NCBI GenBank assembly: GCA_028695735.1
Contig: JAQVIJ010000003.1
Location: 124,001 to 188,000, forward strand
Source of the DNA: Deltaproteobacteria bacterium
GTDB taxonomy: Bacteria; Desulfobacterota; Dissulfuribacteria; Dissulfuribacterales; DYLC01
Direction: 5' to 3'
DNA: 64,000 nucleotides
Shown: positions 18,833 through 27,809 of the stretch, one piece after another
How the letters are laid out: the number at the start of each line of letters is the position of its first letter
Numbering within the stretch: position 1 is the first letter of the stretch
The notes under the pieces: model-generated
The model's database searches: none
Seen by the model: the letters and a program-made list of their open reading frames with translations, nothing else
Told to the model about the DNA's origin: nothing
Position numbers and translations under genes: made by a program

Positions 18833-19765
18833 ATGGCAGTTTTCGTAATGGGGCACAAAAGCCCTGACACCGATTCAGTGACCGCAGCAGTGGCATTTGC
18901 AGAGCTTCAGAAGGCCCTTGGCGTGGATGCAGTTCCATGCCGCCAGGGTGACCCCAACCCTGAGACCGAGCTCGCATTTAAGAAGTTCGGCGTCCCCATG
19001 CCTGAGCTCATGACCGATGTCACCGGCAAGCAGTATATGCTGGTGGATCACAGCGACATCAAGCAGGCCCCTGACAACTGGGACAAGGGAGAGCTGCTGG
19101 CAGTAGTGGATCACCACAAGATCGGCGACATCACCACCGCCAGCCCCATCTTCTTCTGCGCCATGCCCGTAGGTTGCACCGGCACCGTGCTTTACAAGCT
19201 CTACACCGATATGTTCAAGAAGCCCATTGACTCAAAGGTCGCAGGGCTCATGCTCTCTGCCATTCTGAGCGATACAGTACTCTTCAAGTCACCCACCTGT
19301 ACCCCTGACGACAAGGCCGCTGCAGAGGCCCTTGCCAAGATCGCCGGTATCTCTGACATCAAGGCATGGGGTCTGGAGCTGGCCAAGGCCAAGAGCTCTG
19401 TGGAGGGCGTACCTCCCATGGACCTGATTCACAGGGATTACAAGGACTTCAATATGAGCGGCAAGACCGTTGGTATCGGACAGCTTGAGCTGGTATCCCT
19501 GAGCCAGGTCAGCAACGATCTCAAGTGTGCCATCATGGACAACCTGCAGAAGATGAAGGTGGACGGCAACCGCCACAGCGTATTTTTGATGCTCACAGAC
19601 ACCATGGAGAAGGAAGGCACCGAGCTGTTGGCTGTCACCGATGACCCATCCGTAGTGGAGAAGGCCTTTGGCAAGAAGCTGGAAGGCAATTCCGTGTGGC
19701 TGCCAGGCGTCATGAGCCGCAAAAAGCAGATGGTGCCTCCGCTGGAGAAGGCATTTGCCAGCTAA
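18833..19765 (+). CDS. ppaC: Manganese-dependent inorganic pyrophosphatase
   Basis: Family II pyrophosphatase (DHH superfamily), cytosolic, which drives biosynthesis by hydrolysing PPi and needs Mn2+ or Co2+. The metal-binding motifs are GHKSPDTDSV, the central VDHSD, the DHH-type VVDHHKIGD and the C-terminal phosphate-binding SRKKQ. 310 aa is typical, with no CBS insert. Codons are strongly biased toward C-ending forms, suggesting high expression. AAAGGAGG precedes the ATG and a strong terminator follows. Confidence 0.96.
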   Translation: MAVFVMGHKSPDTDSVTAAVAFAELQKALGVDAVPCRQGDPNPETELAFKKFGVPMPELMTDVTGKQYMLVDHSDIKQAPDNWDKGELLAVVDHHKIGDITTASPIFFCAMPVGCTGTVLYKLYTDMFKKPIDSKVAGLMLSAILSDTVLFKSPTCTPDDKAAAEALAKIAGISDIKAWGLELAKAKSSVEGVPPMDLIHRDYKDFNMSGKTVGIGQLELVSLSQVSNDLKCAIMDNLQKMKVDGNRHSVFLMLTDTMEKEGTELLAVTDDPSVVEKAFGKKLEGNSVWLPGVMSRKKQMVPPLEKAFAS

Positions 19766-19794
19766 TTTAGTAACTGATTGATTCTTTGATTGAT

Positions 19795-19830
19795 AAAACG
19801 GAGCGGCTATGAAGGTCGCTCCGTTTTTTT
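19795..19830 (+). terminator. Intrinsic terminator of ppaC
   Basis: The stem AACGGAGCG (19797-19805) and CGCTCCGTT (19817-19825), with an 11-nt loop, is followed by a run of T residues to 19830. It lies 30 bp after the ppaC stop on the plus strand and also separates it from the convergent gene at 19853. Confidence 0.9.
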
Positions 19831-19852
19831 GTGGGTATTATTGAAGATGGTT

Positions 19853-21499
19853 TTATCCCCCCAGGGCCTTGGCCAGGTCTTTGAATGTGATGGCCAGAAT
19901 ATGTGTCTGACCAGCACCCATGAAGAAATCGCCGCTTACCACCACTACATAGAGTTCGTCTTTATATGTGAAGACCGACTGAACCGGGCCGTCAAATGCC
20001 GTGTTCAGTTTTCTCAAAACCAGCCTGCCGCCTGTGGGGTAAAGGATGCCCACAGTGCCTTTGGAAGGAGCGCCGCCCACCATGTTCCAGAAGGTGTTTT
20101 CATTGGCGGCTATGGCTGCCACAGCGGTCTCCCCTGTTTTTACCACAGCAGGTTGGCTCCAGATGACAAATGTCTTGGGGTTGGAGATGCCAGGAAGTGT
20201 TGGTTCCACCTGCACAGTCTTGATGGAGCCCCCTAATGGCTCCGCTGACTCGTAGATCAGGCGGTTCCTTTCATAGACCACCAGTTTTTTGCCCACATTA
20301 TAATAACCGTAATCCATGGCCCCGTTGCCGTTGATGTCGGCTATGAAGGCGCCGTTTATGTTCCAGGAGGCAGGCACGCTGAAGGCCTCCTTTTTGACCA
20401 CATCGTTTCCAGAGACCGCAAGTTTGTGTATGGCTGCGCCGAACAGGTCTTCCTTGTCGAAGTTTTGGCCGATGAGGGTCTCTTTGGTGCCATTTCCATC
20501 CAGATCAAAGAAAGACATCATATAGCCAATATTTTTGGCGACAACCTCTATGTGGTCGCCATTGAAGCGCAACATGCGGGATTTGAAGCCTTCCTTGGGA
20601 ATATAGATGTTTAGGGCTATGAGCCCGTCGGTGCCCACGGAAATGCCCAATATCTCTCCAAAACCATCATAGGAATAGCTGAACCGTTCAGGTTTGCCAG
20701 CGGGTTGAATGGAGACGGTTCGTTTGCTGAGATATATGAAATAGAGGTTGTTGGATGCATCCAGCTTGGCAAGTTCCACGTGGTCCACCAGAAAGTCCAG
20801 GCTCCCAACATGCCTGAATGACTCAAATGTGAGTTGTGTGCTCGAGCCCTTGATGCCAGGGATTGGCCCTGCGCCGGCTGAAGGAGTGGCTGGCTGTGCC
20901 TTGGGCAGCAGTGAACTGGTCTTATAAAAGGCTATTGTCTCACCGCCGCTCCAGACAGTGACTATGTCTTGAGCCGCGTGAACAAAGATGCGATCCGTCT
21001 GTGCGGGTGGAGTAAATGTCCCCTGTGTGCGGGTGTATGCCTCCCATTTCAGATGTGGAAGCCTGGAGCGCATGAGCTCATACAACCCTGTGCCTTCGCT
21101 GGTGCCGTCCTGAAAGATCACTGGAATCTCATCGAATCGTCTGGCGAGCTGTCCTTGTTTGGGCCTGCAGTTGGGTTGAATGCAGGTATAGGTTATTTCG
21201 CTGAACTCCTGTTCCACCTTGACGGTGCGGCCATGGGCGATGGGGGTGCTCAGCTGTCCCAGTGACTTGCCTGTGGCAGGGTCGGTTATGCCCTCTCCTG
21301 GCTCGAAGATAGTCCACAGGTCACCCTTGTGCACACCGCTTGTCTTGCCTTTATTGATGAGTACTCGGCCGTCGGATGTGGTGAGAATCGAGCCGTCGAT
21401 TTTGGACAGATCCGTTACGAGACTGTCCAGATAATCGGCATGGGCTGCAGGGACACAGGCCAGAAGCAGAACAAATAATATGCGCAATAGATGGAACAC
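19853..21499 (-). CDS. Secreted VCBS/FG-GAP-like repeat protein with FlgT-like N-terminal domain
   Basis: Exported protein of unknown role, 548 aa. A clean Sec signal peptide (MFHLLRILF...PAAHA, cleavage before DYLD) appears if translation starts at the GTG at 21499, which has GGAAAGGAG seven bases upstream; the frame stays open to a TTG at 21532. The N-terminal region (GRVLINKGKTSGVHKGDLW, DPATGKSLG) resembles FlgT-type C-terminal domains. The middle has calcium-loop-like DLDGNGTKE and DINGNGAMDYG motifs, suggesting a beta-propeller of VCBS/FG-GAP type. It lies between ppaC (convergent) and the porin (same strand, upstream). A role at the outer membrane or in surface structure is inference. 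Confidence 0.7.
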   Translation of the reverse strand: MFHLLRILFVLLLACVPAAHADYLDSLVTDLSKIDGSILTTSDGRVLINKGKTSGVHKGDLWTIFEPGEGITDPATGKSLGQLSTPIAHGRTVKVEQEFSEITYTCIQPNCRPKQGQLARRFDEIPVIFQDGTSEGTGLYELMRSRLPHLKWEAYTRTQGTFTPPAQTDRIFVHAAQDIVTVWSGGETIAFYKTSSLLPKAQPATPSAGAGPIPGIKGSSTQLTFESFRHVGSLDFLVDHVELAKLDASNNLYFIYLSKRTVSIQPAGKPERFSYSYDGFGEILGISVGTDGLIALNIYIPKEGFKSRMLRFNGDHIEVVAKNIGYMMSFFDLDGNGTKETLIGQNFDKEDLFGAAIHKLAVSGNDVVKKEAFSVPASWNINGAFIADINGNGAMDYGYYNVGKKLVVYERNRLIYESAEPLGGSIKTVQVEPTLPGISNPKTFVIWSQPAVVKTGETAVAAIAANENTFWNMVGGAPSKGTVGILYPTGGRLVLRKLNTAFDGPVQSVFTYKDELYVVVVSGDFFMGAGQTHILAITFKDLAKALGG

Positions 21500-21605
21500 T
21501 TGGAAACTCCTTTCCGGTTTTAAATATGACAAATCTGCATTGTATTAAGGGAATCGGCAATTGCAAGAGAGAAAAACAGGATGGCATATTTTATTACAAA
21601 GAAAT

Positions 21606-21643
21606 AAAAAAGCTGGTGCCTGTTTAGAGCACCAGCCTTTTTA
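21606..21643 (-). terminator. Intrinsic terminator after the porin
   Basis: The stem AGCTGGTGC (21611-21619) pairs with GCACCAGCC (21629-21637), apart from the outermost base pair, around a 9-nt loop. It is followed leftward by a T-rich tract. It ends the porin transcript before the repeat-protein gene and is A/T-flanked on both sides. Confidence 0.88.
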
Positions 21644-21668
21644 TCATAACCGAGCCACTAAAGACCGA

Positions 21669-23108
21669 TTAGAACTTGAAGAGGATACCTGCGCCTGTCT
21701 GGAAGATGTCATCTGCGCCATGCTTTCCAAGCTGGCTGGCTGGCACCATGTAATCGGCGGCCTTGCCGGCAAACAGATAACCGGCCTCAAGCTTGAGGTC
21801 CACATTCTTGTTGTATGCATAGTTATACCATACATCCAGCTCGGTACCCAGTTTGTCGCTGGAGAAGTTGTATCTGTTTGTGGCAGCGTTCCAACCGCGT
21901 TGATAATCTTTGTCAAGCCTCAGATAACGGATGGAACCCTTGATGGTGTTTTGCTGATCTGCCTGGTATTCCCCATAGAGGGCGATGGTCTGCAGGCCCT
22001 TGTCCAGAATGTATGGGGCGTCAGACAGGAACTTGTCGTTATAAAGGGCGAAGAAGCCCTCCTTGAAGAAGATCATGCCGGCTTCGATATCGGAGTCAAT
22101 GATGTCGAAGTTTTTGGCCTTGCCGTCACCGGCGTTGTCATCACCAGTTACATACAGACCGCTCAACCATACCTTGAGGTTGTCCATGGGCTTCATGCCT
22201 GCATCTAAATGCAGCAACCAGGCCTCACGATCCAGATCCTTGATGCCATTGGTTATGAAGTTGATGCTGCCGCCCTGGTAGATCACATCGCCATTCACAA
22301 AGAACTGGCCCAGATCCGCGCTGCCCGTGGCACCTAAGTAGTAAATCTTGCCGTTATAGGGGTCTGCGCCCACATAGGGTGACTTGCTGCCCTGATCGCT
22401 GTATACGCCGAACACTCCGGCCTTTACACCCTTCATGAGCTCTGTGTCGAACTTGGCCAGGAAGTAATCGTCATCGGTGGTGTCTTTGAATGGGTCAGGA
22501 CCTGTTCTGCCCTTTACCCAGCCGACCTGCCAGGAATGGACATCCATCTTGCCGTTATAGGTAAGGCCTGCAGCGGTCTCCTTCCACAGCCAGGGATTGA
22601 CATTGATGGGCTGCAGACCTGCTACGATGCGGTGATCCTTGCCAAGGCCTGGAATGGCCAGGTCTGTGTATGCAAAACGGGTTTCCACATTGACACCATC
22701 GCCGGAGAGGCCGAAGCTGGCGTTTCTGCCTGTTGTAGCAGTGCTGTCACCCCAGGTGCTTGTGCCTACTTCCATTGTATAGACGAACTTGGCCAGGCCG
22801 TCATCGGTGGTGCCCACAAAGCCCAAGCGTGTACGGGTAAGACCCATGATATCGCCCTTTCCGCCGTTGTTGAAGACCTCCAAGGACTTCAGGTCTGTGA
22901 TGGACTTGTTTTTACCACCATAGCTGAAGTAGTCGGTGTCTTTGGACTGAATCGTGCCTTGAAGCGTGTCGTAGTTGGTGGTGCCGAGAATGCCATTGGC
23001 CATTTCTCCGTTGAAGGTGGTGGTAAAGGCAAATGCGCCGGTTCCCACGCCAACTATGCTTACGCCTGCCATCGTAGCCAAAACTGACTTCAATAACTTC
23101 TTTTTCAT
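21669..23108 (-). CDS. Outer-membrane beta-barrel porin
   Basis: Probable general porin of 479 aa. The ATG at 23108 follows AAAGGAGGTTAC and gives a standard signal peptide (KKKLLKSVLATMAG...GAFA, then FTTTF). The mature part alternates hydrophobic and polar residues in many short strands (KFVYTMEVG, FFALYNDKF, TIALYGEYQ, LKLEAGYLFAG) and ends in Phe, the usual BAM recognition residue. Codon use suggests strong expression. The frame stays open upstream to 23174, but that part is the 13-bp tandem-repeat leader. The substrate is unknown. It would depend on BamD and the periplasmic chaperones. Confidence 0.85.
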   Translation of the reverse strand: MKKKLLKSVLATMAGVSIVGVGTGAFAFTTTFNGEMANGILGTTNYDTLQGTIQSKDTDYFSYGGKNKSITDLKSLEVFNNGGKGDIMGLTRTRLGFVGTTDDGLAKFVYTMEVGTSTWGDSTATTGRNASFGLSGDGVNVETRFAYTDLAIPGLGKDHRIVAGLQPINVNPWLWKETAAGLTYNGKMDVHSWQVGWVKGRTGPDPFKDTTDDDYFLAKFDTELMKGVKAGVFGVYSDQGSKSPYVGADPYNGKIYYLGATGSADLGQFFVNGDVIYQGGSINFITNGIKDLDREAWLLHLDAGMKPMDNLKVWLSGLYVTGDDNAGDGKAKNFDIIDSDIEAGMIFFKEGFFALYNDKFLSDAPYILDKGLQTIALYGEYQADQQNTIKGSIRYLRLDKDYQRGWNAATNRYNFSSDKLGTELDVWYNYAYNKNVDLKLEAGYLFAGKAADYMVPASQLGKHGADDIFQTGAGILFKF

Positions 23109-23116
23109 GTAACCTC

Positions 23117-23168
23117 CTTTGATTTCTGTCTTTGATTTCTGTCTTTGTTTTTTGTTTTTGGTTTCTGT
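23117..23168 (-). repeat. Four tandem 13-bp units in the porin leader
   Basis: Plus-strand units CTTTGATTTCTGT (23117-23129 and 23130-23142, identical), CTTTGTTTTTTGT (23143-23155) and TTTTGGTTTCTGT (23156-23168). They sit in the porin 5' leader, and the first unit supplies the AAAG part of the ribosome-binding site. Unit length is not a multiple of three, and loss or gain would change spacing to any upstream signal. It could be a length-variable leader. Confidence 0.7.
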
Positions 23169-23560
23169 TCTCAACTTAAAACAAGCAACTACTTCACTTC
23201 CCGCGCCGCATTCTGAATGCCAGATTCCAGAATATAAGGCGCTGCCTTCAGAAAAACGGTGTGTTTCACCTCCTTTGAAGTAATGTGATTTGGATATGCG
23301 GTTTTCTATAACCCCTTTATTTATTTGTTAAAAAATACACAACGAGCCACAATCACGACACATTTTGCGTTATATATATTACCGATGGAACCCTCTGTCA
23401 ACCCTAAAAATGCATTTTAACTTTTTCGTAACATTATCTTGAGGGTTCCCTTGAGGCATCTTGAACGAAGAGGGTATTATATATTGAGAAAGCTTCCGGA
23501 ATATGTTTTGTTTATTATAATCTCTTTTATTGATATGGCGTTAGCTACACGAGTGTGACT
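23169..23560. other. Intergenic region between divergent porin and PNP genes
   Basis: About 390 bp with no supported gene. It holds a second copy of the porin ribosome-site sequence (ACCTCCTTTG, 23268-23277), a 26-codon minus-strand frame (23269-23189) whose GTG abuts that site, an AT-rich stretch around 23310-23420 and a GAGGGTTCCCTTGAGG sequence near 23441-23456 loosely related to the dispersed GGGAnCCTTGAA motif. Promoters for both divergent genes should lie here, but none stands out clearly. Confidence 0.5.
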
Positions 23561-24394
23561 ATGAAATATCAGAATCTTATAATAGAATCCATGGAGTTTT
23601 TGTCAAGATATGTGCCCTATGTGCCGGAGTTCTGCGTGGTGCTTGGCACAGGGCTGGGCAGAGTAGTGCAGGCCCTCCATGTGGATTTCGAGTTGAGTTA
23701 CGACGAGATACCCCATTTCCCCCGCTCCACCTCGCCGTCTCACATGGGTAAATTGTTGATGGGCTCCATCAATGGCGTGCCTGTGGCGGTCTTTCAGGGC
23801 AGATTTCATTATTATGAGGGCTATAGCGCTCGGGAGTTGACTCTGCCCATTCGAGTCATGGGTGTCATGGGTGTGAAGAGATATGTGGGGTGCAATGCCG
23901 CTGGAGGTCTGAACCTGAGCTTTGCCGCTGGTGACCTGATGCTCATTCGAGACCACATAAATCTAATTCCTGACAATCCGTTGAGGGGTCCCAATGTGAA
24001 TGCCTGGGGCGAGCGATTTCCTGATATGTCACGGGTCTATTCAGCAAAATTTGCTCGAATGTTCAAAAAATGTGCCGAAGAGCTGGGCATTCCCCTGCGC
24101 GAGGGTGTGTTTGTAGCTGTGCCTGGGCCGTCCCTGGAGACGCCTGCAGAGACCCGTTTTTTGCGCATGATCGGCGGGGATGCAGTGGCCATGTCCCTGG
24201 TGCCTGAGGTGATTGTGGCCGCTCATATGGGCATGGAGGTCGCTGGCATCTCTGTCATCGCCAATGTGAATGACCCTGACAATTTTCAGCCCATTTCCAT
24301 AGAGGATGTGATAGAAAATGCCCAGCGGGCCAACAGTGACCTTACCCGTCTGCTGGTAAACTTTATTTCAGGAGTTGAGTCTTGGAAAGAGTAG
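23561..24394 (+). CDS. Purine nucleoside phosphorylase, probably (methylthio)inosine-type
   Basis: Trimeric-type phosphorylase (PNP/MTAP family), 277 aa, which cleaves purine nucleosides with phosphate. Signatures are VVLGTGLGR, FQGRFHYYEGYS, GCNAAGGLN, GPSLETPAE and AVAMSLVPEVIVAAHMGM. The specificity position in ISVIANVND is Asn, the residue that favours 6-oxopurines (inosine, guanosine), rather than Asp as in adenosine-type MTAPs. It overlaps the MTA/SAH deaminase gene. Together they suggest MTA to methylthioinosine to hypoxanthine plus methylthioribose-1-phosphate. The ATG at 23561 was chosen; a GTG at 23555 is possible. Confidence 0.88.
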   Translation: MKYQNLIIESMEFLSRYVPYVPEFCVVLGTGLGRVVQALHVDFELSYDEIPHFPRSTSPSHMGKLLMGSINGVPVAVFQGRFHYYEGYSARELTLPIRVMGVMGVKRYVGCNAAGGLNLSFAAGDLMLIRDHINLIPDNPLRGPNVNAWGERFPDMSRVYSAKFARMFKKCAEELGIPLREGVFVAVPGPSLETPAETRFLRMIGGDAVAMSLVPEVIVAAHMGMEVAGISVIANVNDPDNFQPISIEDVIENAQRANSDLTRLLVNFISGVESWKE

Positions 24395-25677
24395 ATTCGA
24401 TTATAACGGCAGGTATGGTGCTGCCTTCTCCCCTTACTGCACCCATCCATGACGGAGCGGTTGCCATTCAAAACGGCCTTATCGTGGATGTGGGGCCAAA
24501 AGAGGCTGTTTTGAGCCGATATGATGCGGCCAGGTTGTTAAACAGGCCTTCAAGCCTCTTGATGCCAGGCCTGATCAATTGCCATACCCATGCAGCCATG
24601 ACCATCTTTCGAGGCATGGCGGATGATTTGCCCTTAAAGATCTGGCTGGAAGAGCATATCTTTCCAGCAGAGGCGGCCTTGACTCCGGAATTGGTGGAAC
24701 TTGGGACTGAATTGGCCTGCGCAGAGATGATTCGAAGCGGCACCACCTCCTTTGTGGACATGTATCTCTTTGAGGATGTCGTGGCCTCTGTGGTGGATCG
24801 GGTAGGCATGAGGGCCTGGTTGGGCGAAGGGGTGTTTGATTTTTCAACGCCGGCCTTCAAGGATGGTGCGAACGCCTTACAGGAGACCGAGCGGCTTTTG
24901 AACAAATGGCAGGGCCATGAACGAATCACCATCACCATAGACCCGCATACGCCTTACACCTGCAGGGAGGAGCTGTGGTTAAAGGCGATGAAGCTGGCTG
25001 ACAGGACCGGCGCCCTTCTCGTGACTCACCTTTCGGAAACGGAGTGGGAGGTGCAGGAGATGAAGGCTCGAGTCGGCAGGTCGCCTGTGGCCTATCTGGA
25101 CAGCCTTTCCCTGCTGAACGAACGCATGCTTGCCGCCCACTGTGTGGCCTTGTCTCATAATGATATGGAGTTGTTGACTCGCAGGGGAGTGGCCGTGGCC
25201 CATTGCCCTGAGAGCAATCTCAAGCTGGCCTCAGGTGTGGCGCCGGTGCCTGCCCTTTTGCGCATGAACGGTCGTGTGTGTCTGGGGACGGACGGCGCCG
25301 CCAGCAACAACGACCTCAACATGTTCGGCGAGATGCGTACCGCCGCCTTGCTGCATAAAGGTGTTGGCAGGGATCCTGTAGTGATGTCTGCACCTGATGT
25401 ATTTGCCATGGCTACTTTATGGGCTGCAGACGCCCTACACCGCCCGGATATCGGCCGGTGTGAGCGTGATTGCAGGGCGGATTTGGTGATCTTGAATATG
25501 GATATGCCTCACATGACGCCCTGTTATAATCCGTTGTCCCAGATAGTTTATGCAGCCAACGGTGCGGAGGTCTCGGATGTGCTGGTGAACGGCGCCTCGC
25601 TCATGGAGAATGGAAGACTGCTGACCATCGATGAAGCAAGGCTTTTGTCGAGGGTCAAGCAATTGTGCCTGAATTGA
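24382..25677 (+). CDS. mtaD: 5-methylthioadenosine/S-adenosylhomocysteine deaminase
   Basis: Metal-dependent amidohydrolase (431 aa) that deaminates MTA and SAH to the inosyl forms. Metal-site motifs are PGLINCHTHAAMTIFRG, the His in THLSETEWEV, the AHCVAL His and the Asp in LGTDGAASNN. The TTG start at 24382 overlaps the upstream phosphorylase by 13 bp, and AGGAG lies seven bases before it. Chlorohydrolase/guanine deaminase-like relatives share this fold, but the pairing with a 6-oxopurine phosphorylase supports the MTA route. A terminator follows at 25695-25722. Confidence 0.9.
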   Translation: MERVDSIITAGMVLPSPLTAPIHDGAVAIQNGLIVDVGPKEAVLSRYDAARLLNRPSSLLMPGLINCHTHAAMTIFRGMADDLPLKIWLEEHIFPAEAALTPELVELGTELACAEMIRSGTTSFVDMYLFEDVVASVVDRVGMRAWLGEGVFDFSTPAFKDGANALQETERLLNKWQGHERITITIDPHTPYTCREELWLKAMKLADRTGALLVTHLSETEWEVQEMKARVGRSPVAYLDSLSLLNERMLAAHCVALSHNDMELLTRRGVAVAHCPESNLKLASGVAPVPALLRMNGRVCLGTDGAASNNDLNMFGEMRTAALLHKGVGRDPVVMSAPDVFAMATLWAADALHRPDIGRCERDCRADLVILNMDMPHMTPCYNPLSQIVYAANGAEVSDVLVNGASLMENGRLLTIDEARLLSRVKQLCLN

Positions 25678-25694
25678 GGGTGCCTTGAGGTAAT

Positions 25695-25722
25695 AAAAAA
25701 GGGGGCATAAGCCCCCTTCTTC
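25695..25722. terminator. Bidirectional terminator between mtaD and hsp20
   Basis: The stem AAGGGGGC (25699-25706) and GCCCCCTT (25711-25718), with a 4-nt ATAA loop, is flanked by A-runs on the left and a T-rich right side. It fits termination of the convergent mtaD and Hsp20 genes. Confidence 0.88.
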
Positions 25723-25745
25723 TCATCAGTTGGCCGTTGGGATTA

Positions 25746-26192
25746 TCAGGCCGCCTTGATCTCGATCTGTTTGGGTTTGACCTCTTCTTTCTTGGGCAGA
25801 ACCAGTTTTAGGACGCCTTTGTCGTAATTTGCCGTCACCTTTTCGGTGTCTATGGCTACGGGGAGCCGAATCATTCTGCAGAAGGACCCGTAGCGTGTCT
25901 CGATGCGGTGATAGTTTTCTTCCTTCTCCTCGGTCTCCTGTTTGCGCTCACCTTTTATGGTCAGGACATCTCCTGTAACGGAAATGTTGATGTCCTTGGC
26001 CTCCATGCCTGGTATTTCGGCCTTTACAATCAATTCGTCCTTGGTTTCTGAGATATCTATGGACGGCGTCCATGTCTTTTCATCCATGGTGGCGATTGCC
26101 CTGCCGCCAAAGAAATCTTCCCACATCTTGTCCATTTCCCTTCTCAGGCTGCTGAGTTCTCTTAAAGGACGGAATGGTTGAATCTCAAACAT
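25746..26192 (-). CDS. Hsp20-family small heat-shock protein
   Basis: ATP-independent holdase with an alpha-crystallin domain, 148 aa. The ACD spans about residues 40-130 and ends with the GVLKLVLPK motif. The C-terminal tail has the short QIEIKA sequence that can dock to neighbouring dimers. The ATG at 26192 has AAAGGAGG upstream; the frame stays open to 26240. No CIRCE or sigma-32 element was recognised upstream, so heat control is inferred from the family only. Confidence 0.95.
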   Translation of the reverse strand: MFEIQPFRPLRELSSLRREMDKMWEDFFGGRAIATMDEKTWTPSIDISETKDELIVKAEIPGMEAKDINISVTGDVLTIKGERKQETEEKEENYHRIETRYGSFCRMIRLPVAIDTEKVTANYDKGVLKLVLPKKEEVKPKQIEIKAA

Positions 26193-26490
26193 GGCGATAC
26201 CTCCTTTTTTTGATGGATTATTTTTTACTGCTTCATGCAAGGGAAAAATAAGTATTTTTGAGTGGCAGTCAATATCTCATGGTTTATGCCCTTCGCCTTC
26301 ATCACGCCTTGTTCCCGAACGAAAATTCTAATTTTCCGGAATTCCCTTGTGTTAATGTTATCGGGCATTGAATTTGCATTTCGAGGGGCCCATTCCTCTT
26401 GTCTTTAGAGGAGGGCAATGGTATTTTTCTTTTCAAGGTATTGAATGCCAGTCATTTTTTAGACTTTTATAGAGGAGAGGAGTAGCTGCA

Positions 26491-27798
26491 ATGTGGAATC
26501 CTATCGAGGGTGCTTCTCGAGAAACCATTGAGGCGTTACAACTTCAGAGGCTTCGCGAGACCGTTACAAGGGTGTATCATCTCGTTCCGTTTTACAAGGC
26601 AAAACTTGACGAATCAGGCATAAAGCCCAGGGATATAGATTCGCTGGAAAAGCTGGCCCTGCTTCCGTTTACCCTGAAACAGGACCTGCGGAATCACTAT
26701 CCGTTTGGGCTTTTTGCAACACCTATGGACCAGATCGTCCGCATCCATTCTTCTTCAGGCACCACCGGCAAGCCGACTGTCGTGGGCTACACGGCCCATG
26801 ACATGGATGTTTGGGGGGAAGTGATGGCGCGGACTCTGAAGATGGGGAATGTGGGGCCTGGTGATGTGGTGCACAATGCCTATGGCTATGGCCTGTTTAC
26901 GGGCGGCCTTGGGTTTCATTACGCTGCAGAGCGAGTTGGTGCGGCTGTGGTGCCCTCCAGCGGGGGATTTACCAAACGGCAGCTCTTGCTTATGAAGGAT
27001 TTTGGCGCCACTGTGCTCTGTTGCACTCCGTCTTTTGCCTTACACCTCTCCGAAGTGGCTCGTGAGGAAGGTTATGACCCCAAAAAGGATTTCAAGCTGC
27101 GCGCAGGCTTCTTCGGGGCTGAACCCGCATCCATAGGCCTGCGAAATGCCATAAAAGAGGCCTGGGGTATTGAATATTATGAGGCATACGGTCTTTCTGA
27201 GATCATAGGGCCGGGGGTGGCGGCCACCTGTCCTTGCGGCCATCTCCATGTGGCCGAGGATCACTTCCTGCCCGAAATCATAAATCCTGATACAGGCGAG
27301 GTGCTGCCCGAGGGAGAGGCCGGCGAACTGGTCTTGACCACCATCACCAAACAGGGTCTTCCCATTCTCCGCTATCGCACCAAAGACATCTCCAGGTTGC
27401 ACAGAGAGCCGTGTAAGTGCGGAAGGACTCTGGTCTATATCGATACCATCAAGGGCAGAAGCGATGACATGCTTATTGTAAACGGAGTAAATGTATTTCC
27501 ATCACAGGTGGAGCATGTGCTCACCAAGGTGGAGGGTGTTACGCCCAATTATGTAATCGTGTTGGAAAAGAAGGGGGTTTTGGACAGGCTCGAGGTCTGG
27601 GTGGAGGTGGATGAAGCCACTATGGGTGACGGCGGCATCGGCGCCCTGGAGGGCCTGAAAAAGCGTCTGGAAAATGAGATGCTGAACGAGCTCTATATCA
27701 ATGTGAAGATCAAACTGGTGGAGCCCAAGACACTGGAGCGCAGTATGGGCAAGGCGCAGCGTATCTTGGATAAGCGGGATGTGGAGAAGAATAAATAA
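26491..27798 (+). CDS. Phenylacetate-CoA ligase family enzyme
   Basis: AMP-forming acyl-CoA ligase of the PaaK family, 435 aa, cytosolic. It has the P-loop-like HSSSGTTGKPTVVGYT, the second motif YEAYGLSEIIGPG and the C-terminal mobile domain with GRSDDMLIVNGVNVFPSQVE. In anaerobes these enzymes often occur beside tandem ACT proteins and may act on aryl acids from aromatic amino-acid degradation. The exact acid is unknown. The next gene, 12 bp downstream, is such an ACT protein. A strong GAGGAGAGGAG ribosome site precedes the ATG. Confidence 0.92.
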   Translation: MWNPIEGASRETIEALQLQRLRETVTRVYHLVPFYKAKLDESGIKPRDIDSLEKLALLPFTLKQDLRNHYPFGLFATPMDQIVRIHSSSGTTGKPTVVGYTAHDMDVWGEVMARTLKMGNVGPGDVVHNAYGYGLFTGGLGFHYAAERVGAAVVPSSGGFTKRQLLLMKDFGATVLCCTPSFALHLSEVAREEGYDPKKDFKLRAGFFGAEPASIGLRNAIKEAWGIEYYEAYGLSEIIGPGVAATCPCGHLHVAEDHFLPEIINPDTGEVLPEGEAGELVLTTITKQGLPILRYRTKDISRLHREPCKCGRTLVYIDTIKGRSDDMLIVNGVNVFPSQVEHVLTKVEGVTPNYVIVLEKKGVLDRLEVWVEVDEATMGDGGIGALEGLKKRLENEMLNELYINVKIKLVEPKTLERSMGKAQRILDKRDVEKNK

Positions 27799-27809
27799 GG
27801 AGGCGGTTC

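Noticed and set aside
23117-23168. CRISPR-like array
   Set aside because: The 13-bp units are directly adjacent without spacers and are too short for CRISPR repeats.
23189-23269. A 26-codon minus-strand frame in the porin leader as a leader peptide
   Set aside because: Its GTG directly abuts AAAGGAG, leaving no spacing, and the sequence has no attenuator-type codon run. Mentioned under the intergenic region only.
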